DNA of 64,000 nt from Mustela lutreola (GCF_030435805.1 NC_081303.1:75677910-75741909), one strand, 5' to 3'; shown: positions 18,900 to 30,800, numbered from the stretch's first letter. Notes: generated by a model from the sequence alone, not told the origin. Numbers and translations are program-made.

Positions 18900-20790
18900 C
18901 GTCCGCCCTCTGAAGGGTTGGGGCCCCGCTGGGCAGCTGGGGGTGAGGGCAGGGGTGCTCGGAGATGAGTGGGGTGGAGGGGTGGGGGGGCAGTGGCTCA
19001 GCCTTCCTCTATCCTCTGTCCTTGGAGAGACCAGGGGTGGAGGGCGTGAGTATCCATGCCGTAGTCCAGCCCCAGTCGTCTGGAAAATGCTCCAGAGGAA
19101 CAGGCTTCTTCCGAGACCTGGATGGCTGGTGATGGGGCCTCTGTGTGTGGCCGTGTGATTCAGGTGCAGGGTCCCATGCGGGTGGAGACGGGGAGGCAGG
19201 GGCACTTGTGCCAGACACTGGCCTCCGGAAGCTGGAGAGGAGTGAGCAGAGGAGCATGGAGCGGGATGTTGGATGGGAAACAGCCTTGTAAATAGAGGGA
19301 CAAGTCACCAGCCCGTTCGGATCACACCTTCCCTCTGTGCTGAAGGCCCTTGGGGCGGACGAATGAATGAAGAAGGAAATAAGTGAGTGACAGATGAAGA
19401 AGGAAATAAATGAGAAATGAGTGAACAACTTTGAGGTGTATGGAAGGGACACGGGAAAGGCCAAATTCAGGCTTGAGAGTGGGCCAAGCTCTAGAGAGGG
19501 ATAGTGGCCGGGAGGTTTGGAGCTTCAGGGACATCTCCCAGTACCTAGAGACCCTTCGAGACTTAAGAAGAGCTTGTGTGGTGGGAAAAGAGGCTGGATG
19601 GTGAGTGGTGGACTGCAGGGGCCTGGGGGTGGCTAGGAGGCACTTGGAGGGCTGAGACCTAGAACTTGGGGGTAGGAGGCAGGACTGCTGTGGCCCAGAC
19701 CCAGGGTCAAGGGTCAGAGCGCCCACAGGCTTTGGGAGAAGTCAGGAGGCTGGGCGGAGGTGAGCAGGCGTGAGGGTGGGGCCTTTCGGTTGCTCAAGGA
19801 TGAATCAAACAAGGACTGGCCGAGGAGAACATCGGCAGAGGGCTGGGGGCTCTGGGTGTGAGGGTCCTTCGGAGGACAAGTGGTCCTCTTGTTCCTGATT
19901 TTGGGGAAGGCTCTAATGTACATGTCCACCCCCCCCAACCCCGCCCTGCTCTTAGGCCAGGACCTACCTCCTGCCAAGGCTTCCTAGGACCCTAGGACAG
20001 CCTGATGAGACAGCCTAACCGTCCAGCCTCATTCCGCGTGGCTGGTGGCTAAAGAGGGCAGGTGGGAGGAGCAGGTACCTGTGCGTGGGTGGGTGGCAGA
20101 GCCTGTCTCCTGGCCCCCAGGGGAGGGAGGGAGGGAAGGAGAGAGTAAGCCCCCCCCCCCCACGCCCCCACTATCCCACTCTGATCTCCTTCCTTCAGAA
20201 AAAGCTTCGGAGAAGCACTCATCCAGATGGAGAGGCTTCCCATTTGACTAGAAGGTGGGGGGTGGCCCACTGGGTACCGAAACCCAGGACTGTTGAGGCC
20301 AGCGGCTGACTGTCCCGAGTGCTCAGCTCTGTCTGGCCTGCGGGGCTGCCAGAGGCCAGGTAGGGGCTGGGACGTGGTATCGAGGGCAGGAGGAGTCCGA
20401 GAAACAAGACCCTAAGAAAGTGGGGAGGAGGGTGGGTGGGCCAGGGAGAGAGGGCAGAGGCGCAGCGCCCCTACACCTGATTTCCATCTCTTCCCTCTCC
20501 CTGACTAGTTCCCACAGGGCTCCTCACTTAGGGGGCAAAGTCCGGAATGGTTAGGGTTTGGGGTTCTCTGAGCTGTCTTTCTACTCCCAAAGCTTGGCTG
20601 GGAGTAGGCTTGGCACACTCCTTGGTGTGGTGGGTACAGCTTGTGGGACCCCAGGAATGCTGGCCGTGGGCCTGGCCACTCCCAACTCAAGGGCAGTGGG
20701 CAGCACTGTGTGGATCAAAACTTCTCTCCCTCCTCATTTGTGAGTGTCAGGGTGTTAGCCTGAAAGTCTTACATTAGACCTCACAGTCAC
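18900..20790. other. S100A16 upstream / first intron
   Basis: No coding exon recognised. A short tetranucleotide-like purine repeat (aatgaatgaagaaggaaata with a near repeat) lies at 19365-19425. The rest is GC-rich with chance open frames on both strands. Confidence 0.4.
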
Positions 20791-20794
20791 ATAC

Positions 20795-20999
20795 CTTTTT
20801 TTGTTTAAAAAAAATATTTTATTTATCTGTTAGAGAGGGCAAGGGCACACAAGCGGGGGGTGGGGGTGTGCAGAGGGAGAGGGAGAAGCTGGCTCCCCAC
20901 TGAGCAGAGAGCCTGATGGGGGACTCGCTCCCAGGACCCTGAGATCATGACCTGAGCCGAAGGCAGATACGTAGCGGACGGAGTCCCCCAGACGTCCCC
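20795..20999 (-). mobile_element. CAN-SINE, diverged
   Basis: Antisense copy with an altered head (gacgtcccc) and a shortened internal region; short imperfect flank repeat tcacata / tcacacg. Confidence 0.82.
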
Positions 21000-22536
21000 A
21001 ATCACACGTAATAAGCGAAGAGCGTGGGGCGAGGTTGTGGTTTCCTGTAGCTCCAGCTCCATTCTCCTCTTCAGACCAGAGTGGTCAGCTGGACGAGGCA
21101 GGGACAGAAGGCTGGAGTCCTGGTCAGAGATGCTCCTCTGTCTCTGCCCCCACTCCTTCCTCTGTTAGGGCCTCGTCCCTCGGTCACATCCTCCCTTCAT
21201 AAAGAGCTACGTGAGGGGAATATTTTAGAAGGGCGGTCAGGGGCTGTGGATACCTGGCAGCAGGGCTGGAAGGAGGTGGAGTATTTCTAGAACATGCACC
21301 TCAAGCAAGCCGTTGGGCCAGACGGTGCCGGCGAGGGGAGACACAGAGATTAAGAGCAGTGTGCTTATGTACCTAGGGTTTTTAAAAAATGGTCCTAAAG
21401 TCTATGAGTCACACCCTTTGGTTCAGAAAACAAACGGCTGTGCCTATGACTCTGTCCTTGCCTCAGGGATGCCTGGTATCTGGGGAGACTGGACCCTAGA
21501 AGAGCCCGTGGCCCCGGCCAGTGCGGGCCCTGAGAGTCTGGGAGCGGGGGCGGGGCAGGGTGTGCAGGGCCGGGCGGGGGCCAGTGCCAGGGTGAGGCTG
21601 GGCCAAGCAGACTGCTCCTCCAAGTGGGGTCCTGCGAGGCTCAGGACAGGATAGCGGCTGTGTCTACTTTCGGGTGGCTGTGGCTCATTCCTGGGCTTGG
21701 GGGTGGGAAGGGAGCTCTGGGCTGGGGCTTACTTTGGGGGCGGCAGCGACTCACAGAATAGAGCCGCCTGTTCCCCTCATATCCTGTTATGCAGAGGCCT
21801 TATCCGCTTGGACTGTAAGTGCCTTTTGTCCTGGGGTGAAGGCCGCAGCTCTGTCTCCAGCTGGGGCGGACTGGCCTGGCTCCTACGTATTTTGGGGTGG
21901 GCGGCGAGGGAGGGCGGCCCAGCAGGGCGTGGCTGGGGGGTCTGCAGAAGGTCTGACTTAGTCGGGGGGGACATCGTCCTTTCCCGGAGAGGGGCGACCT
22001 TCCCTGGGCAGCCTGTCCTGCCTCCTGGCTGAGGACACTGGACAGGGCGTAAGTTCCGGCCCCTTGCTCTGTGGCCTGGGCCTGGGTCTCTGCCAGTCCT
22101 GCCCCTGGGGACACATTGGCTTCTGGTCTCCCGGCCCCTCTGGCTCATCCTAGCAGTTTCTAGCTGTGCCTGCTCACAGGGCAGGGGTCCTGGGCGGGGC
22201 AGCTGTGGGGAGGCAGGGGGATGGGCACTTACCCTAACCCTCTTTGCAGGGAGCTCTGACAGGCCCAGGGCCTGGGGCTGGGGCAGGGCTGGGGAGCCTG
22301 CCAGGGGAACCTGCTGGGGCGGTTGGGCTGGTGAGCGGCTGGATTACAGCAACCACAAGGTCCAGGCCCACCCTAGTGCCCCCCCCCTCCCCGCCTCATC
22401 CCTCCTGCCCAGGACCTGCCAGCCTGGGGACCCAGGGGGAGGATGAGGGCAGGGCTCAGAGGGGGTCTGGACTATGGGGTCTCCTCACCTGCCCTGTTCA
22501 TGGCGCCCAGGCCCCCCCGAGGCGTGCGGCTGCGAG

Positions 22537-23145
22537 ATGGCGGACGGTTACACGGAGCTGGAGAAGGCGGTTGTGGTCCTGGTGGAAAACTTCTACAAAT
22601 ACGTGTCGAAACACAGCCTGGTCAAGAACAAGATCAGCAAGGGCAGCTTCCGGAAGATGCTTCAGAAAGAGCTCAACCACATGCTGACCGTGAGGCCCCC
22701 GCCCAACCTGTCTGCCCCCCGGCCCCCCAAGCCCTCATCCTCATGTGGTTCCCTTCCTCCCTGTGGCTTCCGTCTTTTCAGAGTGGCCCCCCCAAGCCGG
22801 GGTCTCCCCCAAACTTCCAGACCCCTGTCCTCTCAGGGTACGCAGGCCCGACCGGGGGTTTGGGTGGGCTGGGTTTGCCTCCTCCCAGGGCAGCTGGTGC
22901 TCAGGTCCGAGCCACAGGAGTCCTGTGCCTAGGGCTCTGTGGGGCCGCTGCCCAGCCCTGCTGACCCCCCCCCCCTTCCTCTCCAGGACACGGGAAACCG
23001 AAAGGCCGCTGACAAGCTCATCCAGAGCCTGGACGCCAACCACGATGGACGCATCAGCTTCGACGAGTACTGGACCTTGATAGGCGGCATCACCAGCCCC
23101 ATTGCCAACCTCATCCGCCAACAGGAACAGCAGAACAGCAGCTAG
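22537..23145 (+). CDS. S100A16: S100A16, EF-hand protein
   Basis: Coding exons 22537-22689 (51 codons) and 22987-23145 (52 plus stop) give 103 residues, the standard S100A16 length. The protein starts MADGYTELEKAVVVLVENFY; exon 1 ends HMLT before GTGAGG and exon 2 starts after CTCCAG with DTGNRKAADKLIQSLDANHD. The second loop DANHDGRISFDE is a complete canonical EF-hand; the first loop (VSKHSLVKNKISK) is degenerate, as usual for S100A16. The C terminus is Gln/Ser-rich (RQQEQQNSS). Human S100A16 starts MSDC; here the Cys is Gly. Role in the family: broadly expressed, nucleolar-to-cytoplasmic movement on calcium, adipogenesis and epithelial growth, heterodimer with S100A14. The exon acceptor at 22509-22510 leaves a 26-base leader before the ATG. 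Confidence 0.97.
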
Positions 23146-23703
23146 AGGACGTCTCCCACCACCCCTCCGTCCGGGGCACGGTCCCTGGTGCCCTTCCCAG
23201 GCTCCCCTCAGCCTCTTCCACCCACCCAGGCTCCTATCCTTGCTTCTCCCCCCAGACCTTCTGCTGGTGTCTCAGTCTTGGGGGGACTCCCTCGGCGTCT
23301 TCGTGGTGTCTAGGTCTGGGGGGGGACTCCTTCGGGTCTTCGTTCCTGGAGCCAGCAGGCTCTGGGGCCCCCTCTGAATTTTCAGTGTTTGGGGATCCCA
23401 CGAGTTTCCTTGCCTGCTTAGCCCCGAACCCTCCCATGGCTGCTGTTCTGCCTGATTTTAGGTCTCTCCTGACCTCTGGAGGTCAGCTTGCTGCTGGAGG
23501 TCTTCCTGCTCCTGGCAGCAGCAGCTGCAGACCTCTCCCCTTTCAACACTTTTGGTGGGTGGAGAAGATTCCCGGGGACTCTCCTCTGGCTGCCTTGGGG
23601 TCTGGGAACGGCTGAGCAGGGCTGCTCCCTCCGCCAGCTGAAGCGAAGGCAGGATGGCTGGGTTTGGAGTCTGTACCCCTCCCCCAGTCCCCCTGTGATG
23701 CTC

Positions 23704-23709
23704 ATTAAA
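23704..23709 (+). terminator. S100A16: Polyadenylation signal of S100A16
   Basis: ATTAAA about 560 bases after the stop codon, followed by a GT-rich element (ccttggtggtctttgccc). A 3' UTR of this length is longer than in the neighbouring S100 genes but usual for S100A16. Confidence 0.7.
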
Positions 23710-24452
23710 GCCTTTCCGCTCCCTGGAACCTCATTCCTTGGTGGTCTTTGCCCTGGGGCCTGAGGCAAGGGGGAATCTCACCTGAGGGCCTGTATGACTG
23801 GGGCCCTGCGGTGCTGTTAGCCCTGGGCCAGCAGCAACTCCTGCTGGCTCCACGAGGGGCTGAAAGCCATGGGTCACCATCCCTGGGCCCTTGGAGCCCC
23901 CACGCAGACTCCTGTTCTACTTCCGGGCACACAGTGTGTCCCATTAGGCCTCTTTCCGGTCCCATGAGAGCAGCCCCAACCCTCCACCTGGCTCCCCGGC
24001 CCTCAGAGTCTTCAGGCACCCAGCGTGGTTTGTAGGATGGGAAAGGGGGTGAGGAAGAGTGCTGTGGGAGGCCAGAGCCAACCAGCCAGAGGGGGACACT
24101 GTTGGCTTTTCTCTGCTCCTGCCTTGAGGGAGCCTCTGCTGTGGAGAGAGAAGGCAGCAGGGAGGCAGGAGACTCAGCGGGCAGGCTCGGTCAGGGGTTT
24201 CAACCGGGGATGGTGTAGGGGTACCATCCTCCAGCTCCAAGATCCTCTGCTCAGGACAGGCCTGTAGTCAAGATGGCGCGTGGTCTCCTTCCTCAACCCC
24301 CTCCCCAGGGACCCTTCCCCAGTTACTATGGCCTGTCCTGAGGGTGCTGCCCTCGGTGGGGAAGAGCTTGTTCACATGTCTTTGGGCGGGGGGTCTCTCT
24401 CTCTATCTAATTGTGATAAAAAAACATGTAACATAATTTTACCCTTAGTTAT

Positions 24453-24639
24453 TTTTTTCTTTCAAGATTTTATTTATTTGAGAGAGAGAGAACGAGCAGG
24501 GTTGGGGCAGAGGGAGAGGAAGGGGGAGAAGCAGGTTCCGAGCTGAGTGGGGAGCCCGACGCGGGTCTCCATCCCAGGACCCTGGGATCATGACCTGAGC
24601 CAAAGGCAGTCACCCAACCGACTGAGCCGCCAGGTGCCC
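24453..24639 (-). mobile_element. CAN-SINE
   Basis: Antisense copy next to an old LINE-1 tail; its antisense A-tail starts at 24453 and its head ends ccaggtgccc. Confidence 0.88.
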
Positions 24640-25305
24640 TTCCTCAACAACTTCTCGGTGTACAGTGCTAAGTACAGGCACTTTGTCATACCCCAGATCT
24701 CGAAAACGTTTTCATCTTACATGACTGAGACCCTGTACCCACCGAACAGCAGATCCCTCGGCCCCTGGCAACCAGTTCTTCACTGGGTGTTCCTATGAGT
24801 GTGATGACTCTAGACACCTCAGATAAGTGGAATCATGCCGTATTTGTCTGAGGGTTGGCTTATCTCATGTAGTAGAGGGACCTCAGGGTTTATCCGTGTT
24901 GTAGTGTACACCAGTCCCTTCTCTTCAAGGCTGATTTGGGTCCGTTCTGTGTATCCACATTTTCTTCATCATCACCCGATGGCGGACATGTAACTTGCTT
25001 CTACTTCTTGGGAGCACGAACAGCCCTTCAGGATTCTATTTTCGACGCTTCTGAGATACACCCAGAAGCGGGATTGCTGGTAGTTCTATTTTACATTGTT
25101 GAGGAACTGCACCAGTCTGCCTTCCCGCCGACAGCGCACAAGGGCTCTGACTTCTCACATTCTTGCCAACACTTGCCGTGTTCTGATTTTCTGACAGTGG
25201 TTGTCCTAACAGGTTTGAGGTGATGTCCAGTGGTTTTGACTTGCGTTTCCCTGTGGACTGTTTGCATATCTGCTTTGGATAAAGGTCTACTCAGTGTTCA
25301 TGTAT
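24640..25305 (-). mobile_element. Old LINE-1, 3' untranslated part
   Basis: The plus strand carries the antisense form of the mammalian LINE-1 3' end (cccctggcaaccagttcttc, gggattgctggtagttctat, gaggaactgcaccagtctgc). The following segments to 27400 carry progressively more 5' LINE-1 parts, which fits one minus-strand element cut by SINEs. Confidence 0.75.
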
Positions 25306-25307
25306 TC

Positions 25308-25447
25308 TTTTTTTTTTTTTTTTTTTGAGTAGGTGTCATGCTGGGTGTGGAGCCCAACATGGGGCTTGAACTTACAATCTGAGATCATGCCCTGGACCAA
25401 GGTCAAGAGTCAGACAGACCCTTAACCAGCTGAGCCATATAGGCACT
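25308..25447 (-). mobile_element. CAN-SINE, old partial
   Basis: Diverged antisense copy lacking the CT-rich region (gagcccaacatggggcttgaacttacaatc region reads as the old short subfamily). Confidence 0.7.
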
Positions 25448-25578
25448 GTTACTTGCTCATTTATAAACTGCGTGATTTGTGTCTTGGTGTAGCTGTTAAT
25501 ATTGAATTGTAGCAGTTCTTTATGTATTATTTTTTAAAAGATTTTATTTTTTAACTGTTATTGTTTAAATTTTAAAAC

Positions 25579-25744
25579 TTTTTTTTTTAAGATTTTATTA
25601 CGTATTTGACAGAGAGAGAGGGAAAACGAGCAGGGGGACTGGGAGAGGGAGAAGCAGGCTCCCTGCTGGGGCTCGATCCCAGGACCCTAGGATCGTGACC
25701 TGAGCCAAAGACAGACGCTCAACGACTAAGCCACCCAGGAGCCC
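25579..25744 (-). mobile_element. CAN-SINE
   Basis: Antisense copy inserted in the LINE-1; slightly shortened (the ctccctgctggggctcgatc junction lacks part of the body). Confidence 0.87.
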
Positions 25745-26182
25745 AACACAACTGATTTTTGAGTTGATTCTGTGCCTGCAACTTTGCTGAATGTATTAGT
25801 TCCTTTAGGGATCATGTCACCTGAAAGCAGAAATAACTTTACTTCTTTCTTTCCTATTTGGATGTCTTTTATTTCTTTTCATTGCCTATTTGTGGTGGCT
25901 AGGACTTCTAGAATTTTGTTGAAAGAAGTGGTAAGAGGGGGTGTCCTTGCTCTGTTCCTGATCTTAGAGAAGTAGCTCTCTTTTTCACTGTTGAGTATGA
26001 TGGTACTGGTGGGTTTTCATATGTGGCTTTACTGTGTTGAGGTATGGTCCTTCTTTTTCTAGTTTGTTGAGTGTATCATGAAAGGGTGTTGAATTTTGTC
26101 AAATGTTTTTTCTACATCAGTTGTGATGAGCATGTATTTTTTCTCTTTTATTCTGTTAACGTGGTGTGTTATGTTTATTGCT
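25745..26182 (-). mobile_element. Old LINE-1, ORF2 reverse-transcriptase region
   Basis: Antisense LINE-1 ORF2 is recognised from the plus-strand phrases ctttactgtgttgaggtatg, gggtgttgaattttgtcaaa and ctacatcagttgtgatgagc. The copy is heavily decayed and has no usable frame. Confidence 0.75.
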
Positions 26183-26368
26183 TTAATAAAAATATTTTAT
26201 TTATTTATTTGACACAGAGAGCACACAAGCAGGGGGAACCGTAGGCAGAGGGAGAAGCAGGCTCCCCACTGAGCAAGGGAGCCCAATGGGGGGCTCGATC
26301 CCAGGACCCTGACATCATGACCCAAGCCGAAGGCAGACACCAAACAGACTGAGCCCCTCGGGCGCCCC
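26183..26368 (-). mobile_element. CAN-SINE
   Basis: Antisense copy with imperfect target-site duplication tgtttattgcttt / tgtttatttttct, inserted in LINE-1 DNA. Confidence 0.88.
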
Positions 26369-26678
26369 TTGTTTATTTTTCTTTCACATTTTCTTTTTAT
26401 TAAAATTTGATTTTTTTTTTTAGAGCACTTCTATATTCAGTAAAATTAAACCCACGTGTGCACAGTTTTCCGCATTCGTGACATCCTGGACCAGAGCTGT
26501 GCCTTTGTTCCAGCTGATAAACCTCCACTGATCTGTCACAGCCATGAAAGTCCAAGTTTGCATCAGGTTCGCTGCTGGTGTTGTACCATCGCTGGGTTTG
26601 GACAAATGTGGAAGGACATATATCTATCAGTATAATATGAGGCAGAATATTTTCACTTCCCTACAAATCCTCTTCTGT
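26369..26678 (-). mobile_element. LINE-1 3' untranslated fragment
   Basis: Phrases resembling the antisense LINE-1 tail (cagaatattttcacttccct, ctacaaatcctctt) suggest a second, separate LINE-1 3' end next to the ORF2 piece. Confidence 0.55.
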
Positions 26679-26873
26679 TTTTTTTTTTTAAAGATTTTAT
26701 TTATTTATTTAATGGACAGAGATCACAGATAAGCAGAGAGGCAGGCAGAGAGAGAGGGGGAAGCAGACTTCCTGCTGAGCAGAGAGCCCGATGTGGGGCT
26801 CGATCCTAGGACCCTGAGATCATGACCTGAGCCGAAGGCAGAGGCTTAACCCACTGAGCCACCCAGGCGCCCC
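26679..26873 (-). mobile_element. CAN-SINE
   Basis: Antisense full-length copy of the young type, ending ccacccaggcgcccc. Confidence 0.93.
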
Positions 26874-26981
26874 TATTAAAAATTTTTTTTAAAGTAATCC
26901 CTATGCCCAACATGGGGCTTGAACTCACCACTCCAAGATCAAGAGTTGCATGTTCTACTGACTGAGCCTGCCAGGCGTCCC
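26874..26981 (-). mobile_element. CAN-SINE, old short copy
   Basis: Only the tRNA-related part in antisense (cccaacatggggcttgaact, actgactgagcctgccaggc), adjoining the young copy to its left. Confidence 0.72.
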
Positions 26982-27400
26982 TGTGTTTTTATTTTATTTG
27001 TCTTGAGATATTTTCTAATTTCCCTTGTGATTTCTTCTTTGGTCTCCCGGTGGTTCAATTTCTACATATATTTGAATTTTCTAGATTTCCTATTGCTATT
27101 GATTTCTAGTCTCACTCCACTGTGATTAGAAAAACATTTGGTTGGATTCCAATCTTCTTAATTTTGTTGACTTGTTTTGTGCCCTAAATGTGATTTGTCC
27201 TGAAGAATGTTCTATGTGTACTTGAGAAGAATGTGTACTCAGTGGCTGTTGTGTGGAGTAGTCTGGTGGGTCCCTAGGGGTATGGTGCTATCGCAGTGTC
27301 TGTGTCCTTACGGATCTTCTGTGTGTGGAGGGAAATGGATGGTATCAAACCATTGTGAGGTTTAGGTTTCACTGAACACACACTTAAAACGGTCTTAATG
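26982..27400 (-). mobile_element. Old LINE-1, ORF2 5' part
   Basis: Antisense LINE-1 phrases (ttctagtctcactccactgt, gtgatttgtcctgaagaatg, cttgagaagaatgtgtactc). In a minus-strand element this lies 5' of the reverse-transcriptase piece at 25745-26182, as expected. Confidence 0.72.
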
Positions 27401-27618
27401 GGGGAGCTTGGGAGGCTCAGTGTGTTGAGCATCGGGCCTGGGTCATGATGTTGGGGTTGTGGGATCGACCCTCCAAGTCAGGCTCCATACTCAGCATTTC
27501 CCTCTCCCTCTGTTTCTCCCCCTGCTTGCTGATCTCTCTCACTCCCCCCTCCCCAAAGTGCTCTCTCTCTCTCTCTCCCCACTTCTCTCTCTCAAATAAA
27601 TAAAGCTTAAAAAGAAAA
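27401..27618 (+). mobile_element. CAN-SINE, diverged
   Basis: Sense copy with an expanded CT-rich region; target-site duplication aacggtcttaatgg / aacagtcttaatgg flanks it. Confidence 0.85.
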
Positions 27619-27657
27619 AACAGTCTTAATGGTTTCGTTTAAAAATGTTACAACGTT

Positions 27658-27860
27658 GGTTCACCTGGGTGGCTCAGTCGGTGAAGCCTCTGCCTTTAGC
27701 TTGGGTCATGATCTCAGGGTCTTGGGATCTAGTGCCCTGTGGGACTCCCTGCTCAGCGGGGAGCCTGGTTCTCCCTCTGCCTGCTGCTTCCTCTGCTTGT
27801 GCTCTCTTTTTCTCTCTTTCTGAGAAATAAATAAATAAAATCTTAAAAAGAAAAAAAGTT
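27658..27860 (+). mobile_element. CAN-SINE
   Basis: Sense copy (cacctgggtggctcagtcgg head, ataaataaataaaatcttaa tail). Confidence 0.9.
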
Positions 27861-27861
27861 T

Positions 27862-28133
27862 AAGAAACCACAATCTAGGGGCGCCTGGGTGGCTCAGTGG
27901 GTTAAGAAACCACAATCTAGGGGTGCTGGGTGGCTCAGTGGGTTAAAGTCTCTGCCTTCGGCACAGGTCATGACCCCAGGGTTCTGAGATCAAGCCCCAC
28001 ATCGGGGTCTCTGCTCAGCAAGGAGCCTGCTTCCTCTTCTCTCTGCCTGCCTCTCTGCCTGCTTGTGATCTCTGTCACATAAATAAATAAAATCTTAAAA
28101 AAAAAAAAAAAAAAGACAAGAAACCACAATCTA
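27862..28133 (+). mobile_element. CAN-SINE with duplicated head and flank
   Basis: The 16-base flank aagaaaccacaatcta occurs three times: 27862-27877, 27904-27919 and 28118-28133. Between the first two lies only a 26-base SINE head; between the last two lies a full sense SINE. A 42-base unit (flank plus head) is therefore in tandem. Confidence 0.92.
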
Positions 28134-28139
28134 ATCCAA

Positions 28140-28260
28140 GGCTCACTTGGTACTCCTGACAGCCTGTGATGGAGAAGTCCCCATCCACGTTCTGCAGATG
28201 AAAACCCGGAGGCTCGTGGAGGTGACAGGACTTAGCGAAGGACACACAGCTGGTCACCAG
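28140..28260 (-). repeat. MIR-like remnant
   Basis: Phrases cagatgaaaacccggaggct and aaggacacacagctggtcac match the antisense MIR pattern. Ancient. Confidence 0.55.
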
Positions 28261-28403
28261 TGTCCCCCCAGCCCAGACAGAGGTCTTCCACTAACTCTGG
28301 GCCGGCTGCCCAGGCAGCAGGTTGGCCCCAGGAACTACAATGGGCTAAGACTGCCCCCTTATGGACCCTGGCTGTTGGCTGTGGTTGCTTCTGTGGAAGA
28401 CCC

Positions 28404-28433
28404 AGTCATTCATTCATTCATTCATTCATTCAG
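28404..28433. repeat. (TTCA)n microsatellite
   Basis: About seven copies of the tetranucleotide attc in a row. Confidence 0.85.
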
Positions 28434-28612
28434 AATCTAGTGCTTCTGTGCCACCCCCAAGGCAGGCACCGCAGCAACAGCGGCAGCACATCTCAGGAAG
28501 AGATGTGCTTCCTGACATCACAGGACTTCCAGTTTAGAGGGGAGGAAGGCTCATAACCATGTGATCACACCAACAAATGGGGGTAACTTCTGAAGGGTCA
28601 CATTTGTGGTGG

Positions 28613-28803
28613 CTTTTTTTCTTTAAAGATTTTATTGATTTATTTGACAGAGAGAGCACAAGCAGGAGAGCCACAGGCAGAGGGAGAGGGAGAAGCAGGT
28701 TTCCCATTGACCAGGGAGCCAGATGCGTGGCTCGATCCCAGGACCCCAAGGTCATGACCTGAGCAGAAGGCCCATGCTTAACTGACTGAGCCACCCAGCG
28801 GCC
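28613..28803 (-). mobile_element. CAN-SINE
   Basis: Antisense copy with head ending ccacccagcggccc. Confidence 0.88.
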
Positions 28804-29107
28804 CACCTCTGTGGTAATTTTTGACAAAGAAGTGTGACCTCTTCTGGGATTGGGGAGCACCTTGGTGGGAACCATGCTGGAGCTGAGATGTGCAAGAGGG
28901 GCAGCACAGGCAAAGGGCAGAGCTGAGGGGAGAAGGGCTTCCCAGGCACAGGGACCTTCAGGTGCAAAGGCCCTGAGGCAGGAGAGAGCATGGTGAGCCA
29001 GAGTTTCTAAGGGAAACTCGATGGGGCTGGAGCTCAAGAGCAAAATGGACAGAGATAAGAGGCCAGGCTGGAGAGGGGGACAGGACTGGGGGGTCGGTAA
29101 CCACTGA

Positions 29108-29294
29108 TTGTTGTTGTTGTTGTTGTGTTTAGAGGTGAGAGGAACAGGAGAGGGAGAGAGAGAATTCCAAGTAGACTCCATGTGGTGCAGAGAGATGGAT
29201 GTGGGGCTTGATCTCAAGACCCTGAGGTCACCAACCCAGCCCAGCCAAAGTCAAGAGGCAGACACGTAACCTACCGAGCCACCCAGGCACTCTT
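29108..29294 (-). mobile_element. Old CAN-SINE with (TTG)n at its tail side
   Basis: A short ttg repeat (29108-29126) precedes a diverged antisense copy ending accgagccacccaggcactc. Confidence 0.72.
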
Positions 29295-29514
29295 GGATGT
29301 TTTTTTTCCAGCAATGGGAGTGCACTTGAGCCTGAGGCTGGAGCAGAGCTGCATTTGGAATAATCTCAGTTGCAATATGAAAAGACTCCAAATAATCTCC
29401 AAATGCAATAGGAAAAATCTCAGTTGCAAGAGGAAAAGACTGAGAGCAGAAGGGCAGAGCGGATGCAAGGAGATCAGGGAGGAGGAACGGTTTTTTAAAT
29501 TTTTATTTTATTTT

Positions 29515-29740
29515 ATTTTTAAAGATTTTATTTATTTATTTGACAGAGAGAGATCACAAGCAGGCAGAGAGGCAGGCAGAGAGAGAGAGGGGGAAGCAGG
29601 CTCCCTGCTGAGCAGAGAGCCCGATGCGGGGCTCGATTCCAGGACCCTGAGATCAGGACCTGAGCCGAAGGCAGCGGCTTAACCCACTGAACCACCCAGG
29701 TGCCCCAAAGATTTATTTATTTATTTGACAGAGACGATCA
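29515..29740 (-). mobile_element. CAN-SINE plus SINE fragment
   Basis: A full antisense young copy (29515-29706) is followed by 34 bases of another SINE's tail side (aaagatttatttatttattt gacagag), an abruptly cut fragment. Confidence 0.88.
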
Positions 29741-30417
29741 CTTAAAATAAAACAAATAAAATGTACAGTCTAGTTAAAGGCCTCCACACGCAACCCTGCA
29801 TTGCACTGATGGTCAGAGCCACCATCTGGAATTGTGTGTTTACGATTTCCTCAATCGCAAAAGAAAATTTTGGTCACATATATACATATTCCTAAGCAAT
29901 GTATTCTTTAGTATTGTGTGTTTTTGCACTTCATGTAAGTGATAACATAATGTATAGATTCTTCTGCAAAGTTTTTTCTTGCTTAAAATAAGAGATTTAT
30001 CCATATTGATGGAGCTCTTAATTCTCACTATTGTATCGTATTTCCATGTTTGAATATGCTCTACTTTATTTACCCATACACTTGTTGGTAAATATTAGGA
30101 CTGTTTCAGTTTTTTTCTCCTTCTTTTAAATAATCTATTAGTTAGAAATCTTTATTACATAAGAGTAAGAAAGCATAATTATAATTATAGTCCATAAAAT
30201 AATGATTCTTTGGAATTTATTGAGACTTCTTTTGTATCCTAAAGCATATTCAATATTACATGAGCTACATGTGTTAGAAAAGAATGTGTATTTTCTCTTT
30301 CTTGAGTGTAGAAGTCTGTATTTGCCAGTGACTTCAATTCATCAGTACGATTATTCAGCTATCTTATATCTCTATTTTTATCTCCTTGATTGTTCAGTTT
30401 CTGAGAAGAGTATGTTA
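29741..30417 (-). mobile_element. Old LINE-1 fragments
   Basis: AT-rich antisense LINE-1 phrases: ttgtatcgtatttccatgtt, ctttatttacccatacactt, gttagaaaagaatgtgtatt, ctccttgattgttcagtttc. The 3' end part lies left and ORF2 part right, which again fits minus orientation. Confidence 0.65.
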
Positions 30418-30430
30418 AAATCTCTAACCA

Positions 30431-30800
30431 GGGGTGCCTGGGTGGCTCAGTGGGCTGGGCCTCTGCCTTAGGCTTGGGTCATGGGCTCAGGATCCTGGGA
30501 TGGAGCCCCGAGTTAGGCTCTGCCTCCTTGTGATCTCTTGCTCTCTGTCAAATAAATAAATAAAATCTTTTAAAAAATAAACTTAAGGGCGCCTGGGTGG
30601 CTCAGTGGGTTAAGCTGCTGCCTTCGGCTCGGGTCATGATCTCAGGGTCCTGGGTTTGAACCCCGCATCGGGCTCTCTGCTCCGTGGGGAGCCTGCTTCC
30701 TCCTCTCTCTCTCTGCCTGCCTCTCTGCCTACTTGTGATCTGTCTCTGTCAAATAAATAAATGAAATCTTAAAAAAAAAGTAATAAACTTAAAAAACCCC
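30431..30800 (+). mobile_element. Nested pair of CAN-SINEs
   Basis: An outer sense copy (30431-30586, tail continuing at 30793-30800) has target-site duplication aaatctctaacca at 30418-30430 and 30801-30813. A second full sense copy (30587-30781) sits in its A-rich tail with its own duplication aataaacttaa (30576-30586 and 30782-30792). The inner one is younger. Confidence 0.93.
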
